64,000 bases of DNA from Colius striatus (GCF_028858725.1 NC_084759.1:174575770-174639769); one strand, 5' to 3'. Counted from the first letter of the stretch, positions 1 through 13,954 are shown. A program made the numbers and translations. Notes: generated by a model from the letters alone, not told the origin.

Positions 1-3000
1 TTTCATCCATTGTAATTCAATATCCTGAAGTGGAAATTTCCAATCAATTAAGTATTTTTAATATTAATTTATGGATGCTCAAATTACTGACACTTATCTG
101 AAGGCTCTTACCGAATGGACTTTGATATTATACAGATCTTTGTGTAAAAGATGCAACTGATTTTGGCATTCATCTCCATTTTTCTTTTCCTTCTTCTAAG
201 TAACATTTTTTTTCCTGTATGTTTATTTCTCACTGAAACATAGCACTCTTTTTTTTTTTTAAGAGCAGCATGCTACGTGTTATATGTGCTAATGAATTGG
301 CATTTATAAAGTAGAATGTATACCGTATCTAAGACAACTGCTGTGAAAATGCCTGAGTTGCTGCACTCTCTAAATAGAGCACAATTATGGCATACGGTTG
401 GAGTGCTTTTATCTGTACTGCCACTGCTGGAAATTTAACTGTGTATGTGACCTGAATATTTAGAGCCTCATGGAAAATTCCATAAATGTAGTGTAGCTTC
501 AGAGCACCTAACAGCTGTTACAAATATTATGCCCATTATACACCACTGCCAAATGATACACATGAAGCCCCTCTCCCATCCTAGATGTATTCCATCATTT
601 GTGTTAATGTAGTATTTTAAAAGTCCCTCTGAAAAATGCAATTACTCTGGGTGCTAAGTATCTTGCATAATAATTTGGTGGTAGTCTGTCCTGTCTGTAT
701 ATTCATACTTCATCCTGGCTGTGTGCAGTTAGTGCTCAAACCTGAAAAGGCAGGAAGAAGCTGTATCATGCATAGATCATACTTCCTGGGTGCTTTCGTT
801 TGCTTAGTTCAATATATATGCTAAAAGCCACTACCTACCTGAGCAAACACAAAAAGAGAGGGAGCTGCTCTTCACACTCCTAGAAGGTTTCTTGCTGTAG
901 TGTGATGAAACAGAGTAACATATCCATAGATGATCTCTTTTAATCAATTTTCTACAGGAGTACACTAACATACCCAATCATAGCTATCATAGGAACTGCA
1001 AAAGCAACAAAGAGAGTTTTTAACACCAAAAGAGAATGTTTGCAAAGCATTATATACAACCAAGATTGCACAAGCTGCAGGCTGAATTCCTAACTAATGA
1101 TCTTCCTGCCTCTTACTTATAGCTTGGTTTCTCCTGCTTTTATGCTGTTGGAACATGGTAAAAGGCTCTTTGCTCTTTAGAGGTGCACACAGAAGCTGCT
1201 GCCAACCCATTGTTGTAGCACTTTACATTGATTGTGTAAAGGCTGAGGGAAGGAGAGGAAGTGTCCACCTGGATGTTCTTGTGTGCATGGCCCAATCTCA
1301 GAAACACAGAAGTATCAGTACTGGCAATTTACCTACCCAAAACCAATCTCTGTGTGGCAAAGTAATTTCTCTGTGGAGAGGATCTGAAAAGGTTACAAAT
1401 TCCAACCATTTGCCTACAGCTGGTCAAGACCAACACTGTCCATGTCTTGGTTTCATGGTCTTCCATAGGCCTCACTGTCTCTCAAGGCCATCTCATTGCC
1501 CTTGTAAAGTGGGACTTTTTTACATCTAATGATTAACTTGAATATTTCTTACTGCAGCACATGCCCACCACTGCTTGTCAGAAAACAGTAGAAACAGAGA
1601 ACAGATTGTTCCTTTCTTCAGTGCAATACTACCTCTACACATTGCTCCTCACTGTAACCCCTCATTAGTATTAATAAGAATCATCTTCACAATCTATGCA
1701 ATGGCAAGGAGATTTTGTGAGGCTCTATCAGTAAAAATGGAAGACAAAGAGGGAAGAGCTAACTGCTTGTCTAAATCATGGTAATGGCAATCTGCCCCTG
1801 ACAAATTACACAGCAGTCAGCATACTGTGACATGTAGAAGTAGAGCTAAGATTAATTGCTGCTCCTGTGAGGATGCTACAATTCACGAGGATTCCCACAA
1901 CGAAACAGTTTTTGAGCACTCCTTAGCATGAGAAACATGATTATAGCAGATCTCTCTGAGGCTCAGTCTTTGGGAAAGCATTTATGCAGGCCAGATTTCT
2001 TACAAGCACTTGAAAATGAACACTTTTGGGAAGATATGTTCCAATCAAATCCTGTTAAACTAATAGATGTTTAAGGCAAACTAATTTTTTAAATGGGTAA
2101 TTAAAATTATTTTATTTTTTGGTTCATAATTTAGCACTGTGGCTGCCTCAAATTACAATGCAATTGCATCAGATAATCACACCATTGAAGCCACCACTCA
2201 ACTTTCCCTCTCCTTGGATTGCTTTGAATAACACAGAGGCATCAGAGCAGGTTAATGACATTGACTGTCTCTGCTCTTGTAATGCTTTGCATCTTCTCTA
2301 GGTCTCCACCAAACTCTCTGACCACAAATTTCAAGTCACTTTTCAAGGATCGGAGAGATGGAAAACGGTAGCACTTAGAGAGTGCCACGACTCATAGCCA
2401 TATCAAAATAACATAGTCACATCCAAGCACCTTGCTGAAAACTGTTAATTCAGTCAAAGGTGAATTTGACCTCAAAAATGTTAACTGGCAGAAGATACAA
2501 ATTTTCTGAGTGCTGAAAGAGAAAAATGTTTGGTGATATAGCAGGGTATGTTTAACCAAAAGGATTTTAAAACCCCCAAAATCACCATTTTTTAATATAG
2601 CTACGACTCCCTAGCACTGAAGATCCAAAATATCCCTGACCCTCTAGGTATGATTTTTAATTACCCTTATGCTCTGCATAGCTTTTTCTCAGTTCTGCAC
2701 ATTGAGTTACAGAATGTCATTACAACTAAAGAAATTTATGCAATTTGCTGAAGCTGTGTGTAATTAAAGTGCAACTGAAATGCCTTTATGCAGTAATTTA
2801 CTTTTTGTCTTCCTCTCTTCAGGAGAGAACAGTATATTCAGGTACTGACAGAAACAATCACCTCCACACAGGAAGTACTGCTGGCAGAGTGGGGACTGGG
2901 AGCCTGGTGAGGATCTGCTTCTTCCCTCTACTCACACCACTCCTGGGGTGCCATTGAAAAGGAGCCCAAGTGTACCACAGTCATGTGCGTCAAGAGCAAC

Positions 3001-3696
3001 TCTCAGTTGCATCAGTAAAACTGGTGACTCCATGCCCAGCAGCTTATTGGGTACATACACACATCTCAAGGAGGCTAATATGCAGCTGGAAGTCTGTCCA
3101 ACCTTTCTGTGGTCTCAGGGTTGTAGAGAGCCTGAGACACATCCCAGTATAGGCCTAGGAAGTAGATGTTGTGCCAGCCACAGCCTTGGGTCAATGAAAA
3201 CCTCTTTGACTTCTGAGAAATTGTTTTTACTCACTGGGACAGTAATTTAAAGGCCTAGATCTCTTCTGTTTCAAAACAATTTCACATCAGTTGTCGCCTA
3301 CTTCTTTCTAATTCACAGTAGAAAAGTCACCTCTCATAGGACCCAAGTGAGTTCTCTAAATTTCACTATTACTACTTTTGTATAATAACAATTTTGAGAC
3401 TGGCTGTACTTGTTAGCTTAATTTACATGCAAAAAAAGTTAAATATTTTTAGTGTCAGATACATTATTGGGATTTTATCACACTAAGTTAATGGCTATAT
3501 TCACTTAAGAAATTGACTACAAATGCCACTCTTACAGTGCAAAGCATGTAAGAAACCACAAGATTTCCTGGGGTTAGTTCTTTGGCTTTACCTTTCATTT
3601 ATGACTTATTTTTTTTTCAATATTGCACTCAAGATGTCATCCATTCTCTTGAGGGAATTGCGCTGACTTCAGCCAGAATTACAGGAAGTCACTGAA
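1..3696. other. Intergenic, no feature recognised
   Basis: AT-rich single-copy-looking DNA with short T-tracts (for example near 250). The longest frames (1155-1529 +, 2948-3250 +) have no recognisable domain and no splice or codon signature that I can support. Confidence 0.7.
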
Positions 3697-3958
3697 GAAT
3701 CATAGAATTGTGGAATGATTTGGGTTGGAAAGTACCTTTAAAAGTCATCTGGTCCAGCTCCCTTGCAAGGGATCTAGATCACTAGACCAGTTTGATCAAA
3801 GTCCCATCCAGCCTGAACCTTGAACACTTTCAGGGATGGGACATTCACAGTTTCTCTGGGCAACCTGTTCCAGTGTCTCATCGCATTCATAGTAAATAAT
3901 TCCTTCCTTATTTCTAATATAAATCTACTATCTTTTAGTTTAAAACCGTTAATATAAT
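3697..3958 (-). mobile_element. CR1 LINE 3' fragment, minus strand, old copy
   Basis: Starts with the tail AATCATAGAATTGTGGAATG and GGGTTGGAAAGTACC, and continues through GTCATCTGGTCCAGCTCCC, GGGCAACCTGTTCCAGTG and TTTAGTTTAAAACCG. These match an older CR1 subfamily 3' region read in reverse. It is diverged and 5'-truncated, with no usable frame. Confidence 0.9.
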
Positions 3959-6900
3959 CAAAGCCAGAGACTCCAGAAACCTGACCCTTAGCAATGATAT
4001 CATTAGTTAAGATTGTCCTTCAGGCAGAGTAGAACACTATTTTGCCAATGCTCACAAATTTGTCAATTGCAAGTCTCTTAAAAGCACAGATCCTGGATTG
4101 ATGGAACTGGGAATGAAGCATATTACAAAAAACAAACCAACAAAAAAGGCTACAGGTTTAATTGTTGTGGAAAGAAGTTTCAAAAAGACAAACTACAGTG
4201 GAGTGAAATACCACAACATGGATCAAAATTAATCAAATGTTTAAACAAATGTTATATTAAAGCCTTTCTGGTTATAAAACCAACCTGAAACTTGACACAA
4301 GTAACAAATCCTAAAACTGAGAATATTTGTGTCCTTAATTCCACTGCCTCATAAAGGTAATGGAATTGACAGCTGCCACAATTGTATTTGGATGAGTATA
4401 TGTAGTCACTTAATTTAAGTGAAGGATTTGCTTTCATTTGAGAGCAGAAACATAAAGCGCTGCACTAATGGGATAAATCTGGGATTTCCTCAGAACCTTT
4501 TGGGCTTATCATCTCCCTAATGTCTCTTATAATGATGACTTCATCACAAAGAAAATCTTGTTATCTAAAACAGTTTTGTCCTTGCGCAGTTGTTTGGGCT
4601 GAGGTTAGGAGGGAGGATGACTGTTAAGGGCAGGAAGAGTCAAGACACTTTAGCAATTCAAAGCACATTACATACTGTTGATTCAGCTCAGCCCAGCAAT
4701 GATTACATAGCCATGACAGATGTTTAATAACCTATATGAAAAGAGACAGTGTCTTCCACCAGTTCTTTCTTACAGGTCCCAGTGACATTGAGTGATGACA
4801 CCTGCCCAGGTGACTCAGAGTGATATCCATACTTGCGGTCTGACTGGCAGCTGACATTCTTTGGACTAGTGCTGCTGGGTCCAACTCAGAGCAGGTAAGG
4901 AGAATGAGGACACAATGCTCTTGCACTGTTGTCATAACCCCTTCATCCTGCAGCACTAGTCAACTGTACCTTCTGTGGATTACAAACCCAACATTTTAGG
5001 GGCTTCTGTAAGAAATAAAATTCCTGCACTAAAGAGCTTCCAGGGTAAATATCCACTCTGTACATAGAGAGCTTCATTCCTTAGTTCACCTATCTCAAGC
5101 TCTTTCCCTATTTAAAAGGACCAACAGTAATTTATAAGGATAAAAATTCAGTTTCATCTTTATTGTCAGCTCCTTACTTCATGTCTCAAAACCCTGTAGG
5201 AATAGTTATTGACCCGTGGAGGTTTTAATGTATCTTGTGATTTTTATTAATGCTTCCTTGTGTGAAACAAAACATGGAATTGAGACAGTAAAAAGAAGAC
5301 AGGCAGCAATTCTCTGCCCTGTTCTCATGTATATGATTGCAACCAACAGCAGATGTCAGCACTAATCCAGAACTTGAAATGTACAAGTGGAATTTAATCA
5401 GACCTTACTGTCCTCAAAATGCATATGCTCAGACCGTGAGGAAACTCATCAAAGTCTTTGTTTAGAGACAAAAACATATTTCTATTAAAAAAAAAAAAAA
5501 CACAGCAAATTTTAAGTATCACTTTTACATGAGTACTCCTAGCTAGCAAGGGAGCACATCTGTATGGATATTTTTTCCTTATCCTTGCTCTAAAAGAATA
5601 CCAGATCCATGCACTTCACTGAATTTGAAAATTATTTTCAAAAAGTGGCTTCAGAAGAGAAAGTAGTTTGGAAAAGGGCAATTGCAAAGGTTCAAGAGAG
5701 ACCTGATGAGCAACAAGTAGACCTAAAACTGAAGAAAAGAGTAGAACAAGAGTGCTCTTGGTGTAGTCGGGAGCTGGTGGCTGCAGCTCAGCCTTGCTTT
5801 GGGATAGAACAGGATGAGGCAGTGAAACCCGTGTGAGAACATGGCTTTGGTGGCCAGAGGTAGAAGCAGAGTCCAAATCTCCTGAGCAAGATCTACAAAC
5901 CACCAAAGATTTTCCTGGAATTAAAACATAATTTATCAGTACAAGAGTATAGAATGTATAATTTATCTGCATGCTGAACTAGATGTGTGAATAGCAGATG
6001 AGCATTGTCCCTGCCTGGTCACCACCTCTTTGAGGTCAATGGATGCTGGATTCATTCTGGAAGACACACAGCATACACTAGCACAAGTCCTGGACACATT
6101 TTAGCTCTTGAAAAAAGAAAGCAAAAAATAAAATCTTTAAATGTGCCAGAGATTGCACAGACATTTCCTGCTAGCATAAAGCACAGTGAAATTCCTCAGG
6201 GTTTTGACCATTGCAACGGCTACTAGAGATACAAGAACATACTACCTATAACAGAGCCCAAGATTGTTCTTTCCAGCATCAATGGTAGAATCTCTCAAAT
6301 CCTCCAGCAATCAGATATCTGCACGGTGTTATCCCTGACAAGACTACTCTAAACAAGAATCTTTGAGATAAGATTTTTCCCACAGTATGAGCAATTTTTA
6401 TACCAATACATAAGAATACCTGGTTTTATTCTGTTGGGGCTTTTTTAATTTCTAGTTTTCTGAAGCATTTTCCATCAAAACCAGAAAATGTCAGGATTAA
6501 TGATTTTATTATCTACAGCTATAGCTTGGTCTCCCACATGTTCCTTAATTGACATTGAATGCAAAAGGACAAGTATACCCAGAGTCAATTATAAAAGTAA
6601 AAATAGCTTGTCTATTTAAAATCATGTTAGTTTTGGCTACAAAACGAAACCAACATCCGTTTACATTATCAACTTAAAAGACTTAGTTCCTCCTGAGCTG
6701 AGAACTAAGTCTTAGTCTGAAAAAACTGGTAAGTTGCCTAGGGGCACCTTTATTCAGTTTTTAGCAAACATCACTAGCAGATTACATCCAACTGCCTCCT
6801 CTGTCATTCCATGATCTTTTCTCCCTGAACTCCCTTGCTTTATGTTATTTTTTTGCAAAAAAATAAGCAGGTCATTTTTATTAACTAGTAAAACAATTTA

Positions 6901-8736
6901 ATTTGATTCAGCTTATTTGACCAGAGGAATATAAAAGGTTATCAATCTTAACTTCTCTGTCAGCACAGAGGTGTCAAACCAGAATTACATGGTGGAAAAA
7001 TTGTTGAGGGAGAAGGTGGAAAAAAACAAGACAAACAGAATGAAAGAGAGTGAATCCCCTTTCTCAAAAGTGGGGAAACAAAATACTGCTGATCTGCCTT
7101 GCTGCTACTAGTTGACACTCTGTCAGATTAGAAACTTCATTTTTCACTCAGAATCACACATTATGATACCTGAGAAGAGCTGCATTTCATGAACTCAGAG
7201 AAGAATTTAAAAAGTAAACAAATTTTTCTGTAAATTGGCAGTTCTTTTCAATCAGCCAGTTGCAGGGGGGTGGGGAAGGCTTAAAATTAAAAACAAGTAG
7301 AGCTTTTTGTTTTCAAAGTAGTGATGGTTTTGGGTCCTTCCAGTCATTTCACATAAGGAAAAGCAGCAGCCAGAAGCTAAATGCTGCGGCGTACTTGATG
7401 TCCCTTCCTCCAAATCCTCCCAGGGACAAGGGGGCAGATGTTTCTGGGCAACCACTGCCCTGCTCACAGGGACCTTCCAATGAAAGGACCCCAAAGTCTA
7501 TCAGATGTTACTGATAGTCCTCAAAGAAGTACTATAAATAAATATAAATATGCCAATAAAAATATTATCCTAAGGGAATCACATAATTTATCGAATGAAA
7601 ACTTTCACTGCATTTCACTTTACTGCTTGTTCACTGCTTGTTTTCAGGTTGCTAAAAAGTACTTACTGTTATATAGTAAATACAGATATACACAAGTCTT
7701 CTGGGTAATATCTAAAGACAACTTTCAAAAACCAGCGAGATGATGAAGGTAGACTTGTAACTTTTATGCCAACAAGTGAGACTAGTCAAAAACTTTCAAG
7801 CATTTCTACAAACAAGGACATTCATGAAATGAATTGGAAATGGGTGATTCTCTCATCAGTGCTGTCTATCCTTTCTTAAAACAGCTTCTGACCATTCAGT
7901 AACTTCTTTGTTTATCTCTTATTCTTATCTGTGATCCCATCTGTCACAAGATCCTCCGCATCCTTAAATATGGCCTCTTATCTGACCACTCTAATCTAAA
8001 AGAAGATAAAATATTTATGTGTCAGATAAATATATGCCACATGGCAGAGTGAGAGTGAATATGAGAATGCAGACACGTGCAGTCACACAAACACATGACT
8101 TCATGCTGAAAAACATGCAACTTCCATCCACTTGCAGGGATACCATAATTTATTGCTTTACATGGATCACTTTGTATGAGTGGTTTATCAGAACACATTG
8201 ACAAGACTCTACCAATCAACCTTTTTGTATATGAACATAGGCACATTTTTAGATTTCCAGGACATTCATCTGCTTTTAAATGTACTCTGACAAAGGATTC
8301 CTTAAGCAGCCCTCTCAGAAAAGCAGGATTTAGCTTATTCATCCTTTAAGCAACATAAAGTGCTAAAGAGAATAGTGTTTTCTACTTAACAAGGACTTTT
8401 ATTATATAGCACTCTTTTACATGGTATTATCACTTCTTATTAATAACCAATTGCTGCAAAGCCATCAGCAGTCTTCAGTGTTTTGTTTTATCCTTGCTAG
8501 CTGCCTGCTTTGTCAATGCATTATCTAAAGATTAATTAATTCATTTCCTCCCAATTATTGCTATAGAAAAATTCAGAGTAGTACCTGAGTGCTTCATGAA
8601 CACTGAAGAATTTATTTTCACATCCTCTCTGTGAGAAGGGAACTATTATTGTCCCTATCTTTGTACTTGGAGAATTAATTCACTGGACTGAAATCAGATT
8701 TACTTCATGTGCTTATTTAACTGTCTGATTTAAGAA
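3959..8736. other. Intergenic, no feature recognised
   Basis: An A-tract lies near 5486. Short overlapping frames at 5609-5972 on both strands look unremarkable. No transposon end is seen. Confidence 0.65.
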
Positions 8737-9266
8737 AATCATAGAATTATAGAATCATAGAATGGTAGGGGTTGGAAGGGACCTTTAGAGATCATCTAGT
8801 CCAACTGTCCTGCAGAAGCAGGTTCACCTAGGAACGTGTTGCATAGGAACATGTCCAGGTGGGTCTTCAAGACCTCCAAGGAAGGAGACTCCACAACCCT
8901 TCTGGGCAGCCTGTGCCACTGCTCCCTCACTCTCACAGTGAAATAGTTTTTAAGTGGAACTTTTTGTGTTCCAGCTTCATCCCATTACCCCTTGTCTTGT
9001 TGCTAGCTACAAGAGAAAAAAGGGATGCCCCAACCTCCTGACATACACCATTTAGATATTTGTAAATGTTAATAAGATCACCCCTCAGTCTCCTCTTCTC
9101 CAGACTAAACAGCCCCAGTTCCTGCAGCCTTTCCTCATATGAAAGATGTTCCAGTCCCCTGATCATCTTGATGGCCCTGTGCTGGACTCTCTCCAGCACT
9201 TCCCTGTCCCTCTTGAGCTGAGGAGCCCAGAACTGGACACAGGACTCCAGATGAGGCCTCACCAGG

Positions 9267-10604
9267 TGTCATGGTTTGACATGACAGCCTTTTCTGGTAT
9301 GGGGGAAGGGGCTGCAAAGATGGCTCCTGCAAGAAGTTGCTCACAACTCTCCCCAGCTCAGAAAAGGCTCACTTCTGGGGCTGAGCCAATTAGACGCCTC
9401 CACGATCACTTTTTAAGAAGAAGCCGGAAGGGGAGGTGTTTTCCTCCATCTTCTTTCTTGCTTCTGCCCCTTCTTCTCTTCTTCTGGCTGGTGGTGGTGC
9501 AAGGAGTAGGAACAGTGAGAGAAACAACCATGCGGACTCCAAGGTCAGTGATGAAAGGGAGGAGGTGTACTGTAGCAGAGACTCCCCTGCATTCTATGGA
9601 GAGAACTGGTGAAGCTGAGATTTATTTTCATTTCTTTAAAGACCCCACATCAGCGGGAGAGACTCATTTTGATAATGAGCCCGCATCAGGGGCAGAGACT
9701 CATTTTGCTAAAGCTGACCCCGGACCAGGGGCAGTGATTCACTTCATTAAAGGCCCCGAGCCAGGGACAGTGATTTTGGCCGGAGGAGGCCTTGTCCCGA
9801 GGAAGGGACCCTTTATCACTGTGGCCGGAGCAGGCCCTGTCCCGAGGAAGGGACCCAATATCCACAGCTGCAACTGTGGGGAGGAACCCACGACAAAGCA
9901 GCTCATTAAACTTATGCCCAGAAGAGGCCTTGTCCCGAGAGAGGGACCTTGCAAGTGCAGAAACTGCAGCCGCGGTGAAGAATCCACGTCAGAGATATTC
10001 ACCAAGGACTGTGTCCCGAGGAAGGGAACCTGTATCGGCAGAAGCCACAGCTGCTGGGAACAACCCACACCAGAGAAGTTTGTTAAGGACTGTGTTCCGG
10101 GGGAGGAACCCCGTGTTGGAGCAGGGGAAGAATGCCAGGAGTCATCCTCATCTGAGAAGACAGAAGCGGCAAAGCCCATCTGTGAGAGACTGACCACATC
10201 CCCCACTCCCTGCCCCCCTGAGCTGTTGTGGGGGGAGGAGGTAGAGATATCGGGAGCAGTGAGCTGGGCCCGGGAAGAAAGGAGGGATGGGGGAGGGAGA
10301 TCTTAAAGTACTGGTTGTAATTTTCTCATCATCCTACTCCCTTTTTGCTTTTATTCTGTTCTGTTTCTTGTAGAATAAACTTTCCTACTTTCCTCTCTAA
10401 GTCGAGTACTGGAGTCTGTTTTGCCCAGAACCGTAATTGGCAGTGAGCCCTCCCTGCCCTTGTCTCAATCCACAACAATCTTGCTTATCTTTTTACTCCC
10501 ATTTCGCTGGGTCCTCCGCCATCTTAACGAGGGTAGGGGTGAATGGGGGCATCGAGCGAGAAACTGTCGTGGTGCTGTTGTGCTAGCTGGGCCAAACCAC
10601 GACA
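9267..10604 (+). mobile_element. Solo LTR of an endogenous retrovirus (probably ERVL-type), 1338 bp, inserted in a CR1
   Basis: The ends are TGTCATGGTTT... and ...AAACCACGACA, near-perfect terminal inverted repeats with TG...CA. It is flanked on both sides by CCAGG (9262-9266 and 10605-10609). Removing the element plus one CCAGG restores a continuous CR1 sequence (GGCCTCACCAGGGCAGAG), which proves insertion. A poly(A) signal AATAAA at 10374-10379 sets the + orientation and leaves about 225 bp of U5-like sequence. A TTTTTAAGAAG motif near 9412 may stand for the TATA element. The 5-bp duplication fits ERVL-class integration (established for that class); the family name is not known to me. There is no internal gag/pol/env sequence. 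The middle (about 9616-10160) consists of degenerate tandem repeats. Confidence 0.88.
9616..10165 (+). repeat. Degenerate tandem repeats inside the solo LTR
   Basis: Two repeat types are visible. The first, about 9616-9775, has roughly five units of 36-39 bp built around GAGACTCATTTTG...CCAGGGG. The second, about 9790-10160, has units of about 41 and then 81-92 bp, each starting near CCCGAGGAAGGGACC (around 9796, 9841, 9934, 10015 and a diverged copy near 10096). The repeats lack stops in several frames, which gives long overlapping open frames on both strands (9146-10306 +, 9792-10193 +, 9739-10206 -). The + frame starts in antisense CR1 sequence, so it is a chimera and not a viral gene. Confidence 0.75.
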
Positions 10605-13052
10605 CCAGGGCAGAGTAGAGGGGGAGAAGAACCTCCCTTGACCTGCTGGCCACACTCTTCTTGATGCATCCCAGGATGCCATTGGCCTTCTTGGCCATGA
10701 GAGCGCATTGCTGAAAATGAAGGTATAAATGTTTTAGCTCCAGCTGTAAACACTATAAACACTGTTCTGAATGTGTAATGTTCTCAGCCCAACCCAGATT
10801 GCATTAGGCACCTACCCTGAGCTCCTGCCTCATGAGCAAAGGTGGCCTATGTGTTCTCTCTAACAAGAGGGACCTTAGAGCTGAAACACTCTGTGGAAAT
10901 ATCCACTTTATTGTCCATAGAAGAGTCTCTTGGCCACCAACTTTCACACCTCAGGTGGGTAATGAGTTAGGAGTAGTTAAACAAAGCAAAAGTGGTAGTG
11001 AATTTATCACACACTTGATAGCTTGCTAACAATTTCTTATGATCTTAGTTTTACATGCACTAAAATTTTTCACATTTTCCATGCAGAGAAATTGAGGAGG
11101 AGGACTCTTGGCAAGCATAATGTAATGTAATAAGTCAGGGTTAGAGCAGAGTTCCTTGCTCCCAAGATTTAACCATCTTCATTTTGTCTAGGTATTTCCA
11201 ATGATCTTCCTACCCTGTGTATTTTAATGTGTTTATTATTTACATTATTTCCTACTGACTTCTGTGTTCTTTCATCCTTCTACTTCAGTCTTGCTCCAAT
11301 CCTCTCAGCTGCATCTGCCCTACTGTTGCATATTTCAAGGTCTCTTTTTTTTTTTTAATACTCATCTACTTGGACGTCCTCTTCTCAGTACCTCACAGAG
11401 CTCTCTTCCTCCCAGTCCCCTGTTTTCCTCTTCCTTTTGCTCTTCACTATTTTGCTCCATATATTCATGTAAATTCTAGGGTATCTTTGTGTGGGCTGTC
11501 TTCCATGACATCTTTTGGATCTTTCTGGCACAGCAAAATTAGCTGAGATGGCCTCTGCAGAGGCATTTGTGATGCCAGGACAAGCTCTGCACATCTCACA
11601 AACTGCTTGCTTTGCTCACCCAGAAATAGCAGGAGCTGGTTTATTCCCAGGAGCTGTCATAGGATCCCTCTTTCACACTGAAGTGATGTGTCCCCCTGTA
11701 AAGTTCAATCTGAAGCTCTGTCCTGACAACAGATCTCAGAAGCAATCAGCAGGAATAGCTGCAGCCTTGGATGCTTGAGCCCTCCTGAAACATGTTAAAG
11801 AGCTTCTCCTTTTTCACCAAGCTCTCTGCAGGGACACTGGTTATGACATCTTCCTACCCTCGCACTGACAGGACCACTTTCCCTGTACTGTTACACATCA
11901 ACAGCAAAACTAGAATATCATGGCACACTTGACTAGCTTATCAAGTGGACCTACCTCATCCCAGTTATTAATATGTTCAAGTTTTCCTTCCTGTTTCTTA
12001 CAAATGCATACTTCTGGTTCTTATAAAAATAGAATACTTTCTTTTTAGAAGTTCACTAATCCATATAATGATCCAGGACATCTAAATTCCACTGGAGTTA
12101 AGACACAGTGTCAACACTACTGAGAGACTTAGCAGAAAATCCAGCCTGGCTTGGTCAGAAGCCCTGCTCAGCTTTGCCATCTGCTATTTCTGCACCAACA
12201 CATGCAGTGAGAGACCAATAGCCTGCAAGTCCTTCCCTGTGAGCCCAATGTCCCCATAACAACACACCCTCCCTGTCTTTTCCATGACAGATAGCCAGTG
12301 CCACCATTTGTCCAGCAAGTGTGAAGCAAATCACGAAGTCACAAGAGAGCTGTTACCTCCAGGCCTCCTCTTTACTGACCAAGCTAGGGGATAGCCTGTG
12401 TCTGAGAGTGGTCCCCTGCTCCTGCCCCACAGCTATCTGAGGCCACAGGTCTATTGACAGTGTCCCAGTGTACCTGAGAGCACTTAGGGGCTATCCCTCA
12501 AAAGGGTAGAGGTGGGCTCACTGGTCTCAACTCACTGCCATTACCCTGCCTTGGGATGCGGGGTCAGCCACAATGCCACAACTACACATTAATTTGCTGT
12601 TTTCTTATTCTTTTACGCAATGGCCACAGAACTGGTCCATAGCCTCAGAAATGCTACTAGATGTTATAACTTGGCTATTATGTTGCTTTCTGATTCTCCT
12701 TCAGATTCTGCTGAAAGAGGCAACACTACTCCCTAGTTACTGCTGCAGCAGAAATCTATTCCACATAATAATGTTGCTAGTACTTTGGTGCTTAGTTATA
12801 GAGGAAATTAAATATTATGCAAAAGGAATTATTGTTAAACACTCCAATGTTTAGCACATTTGCTTTCCTAGAAATAACAATAACATGTACATTTTACATA
12901 TAGTCAGGACATAGGCAAAATCTCAAAGGGATAGTTTTCAGCTGTGCTAATGACTAATGATTTTAATATTTTGATGCCTCTAATTTTTACATCTCTTTCT
13001 GTTTGTTTGGGGACGTTCAGAAGGGGAAATTTGTATCTATTTAGAAACACTT

Positions 13053-13084
13053 TGAAAAACAAGAATACTGAAAAACAAGAATAC
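13053..13084 (+). repeat. 16-bp perfect tandem duplication
   Basis: TGAAAAACAAGAATAC occurs twice in direct succession. Confidence 0.97.
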
Positions 13085-13954
13085 TGACTGGCCTAGAAAT
13101 TCTTGGAAATAACTCAGCTGTGCCACGCAGAAAGGAACAGCTTTCATGTATTTAAGGAAGTGGTCCTGCTGAGGTGGCGTTTTACAGTTTCTTTCTGTCC
13201 AAACCAAAATGCTAGCACTGATTCATTAGCAAAGGAAACGTCTGTTCTTTACTAGATCACACTTGCCTATGCCAAGCTAGTTCAGCCAGGCACCACCAGT
13301 TCCTGGAGGTGGCATATCCATAACCTCTTCAACACAGTCATGTATTAAAGCCAATGGCTCATAAATACTGGGATTGGTTTTATCTTTAAAGAAGATGACT
13401 TGAATGCATAGAAATATTCCAGATGAGAGTATGCTAGGGTTGTACCAAATTCCAAAGATTTTCAGCCATGAAAACTGCAGTTTGCATTTTAAATGTGCCA
13501 AAACCTATGTTTGATTAAGAAACATAAAAACAAGTATTTCTGCATCAAACATGCAATGTGTGCTTTAGTCAGATGCAAGGCTGTCTTTGTGCTAAATGTT
13601 CTAAATGCTTTTTCTGTTGTTTGGCAACATGTCGGACTGTTATCCTCCCTCTTCAGTGGGCACCTGCCCACTGTGTGTAAGAGTTTCTATTCCACTTCAG
13701 AGCTTCCACATCTTCTCCTACCTTTGAGGGAAGGAGGGGATGCCTCCAGGGCCATCTAAACACACATGAGATTCTCCTGTTTTGTAAAAGGTTATCCTTG
13801 TACTGTAGACCCAAATAATGATAAACACCATCTCAACCTAGCAACTGTGTTTTTTAACTTCAGATTTTACCATCAAGATACATAGTTTCTGCTACCTGTC
13901 CTGCTGGCTGCTGCTGCTGTTTCCTTTACTAGAAAACAATAGTTTCTTTTCTAA

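Larger units (their letters stand above)
8737..10713 (-). mobile_element. CR1 LINE 3' part, minus strand, split by the LTR at 9267-10604
   Basis: The left end at 8737 is the CR1 3' tail (ATAGAATCATAGAATGG, then GGTTGGAAGGGACC and ATCTAGTCCAAC). On the minus strand it encodes the C-terminal part of CR1 ORF2: an [16 protein letters not shown] block, [20 protein letters not shown], then [20 protein letters not shown]. After the LTR (10605-10713) the same frame context continues with [17 protein letters not shown]. It is 5'-truncated, as is normal for CR1, and keeps no complete reverse transcriptase. The CR1 portion is about 637 bp. It must be older than the LTR inserted in it. Confidence 0.93.

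Noticed and set aside
1155..1529. 124-codon frame
   Set aside because: No domain, repeat family or splice context is recognised; such a length can arise by chance in 64 kb.
5609..5972. Overlapping frames on both strands (75 and 118 codons)
   Set aside because: They overlap each other and resemble no known family.
9146..10306. 386-codon open frame as a novel protein
   Set aside because: It starts in antisense CR1 sequence, crosses the insertion point and runs through LTR tandem repeats. Other long frames overlap it on both strands, so it is a composition and repeat effect.
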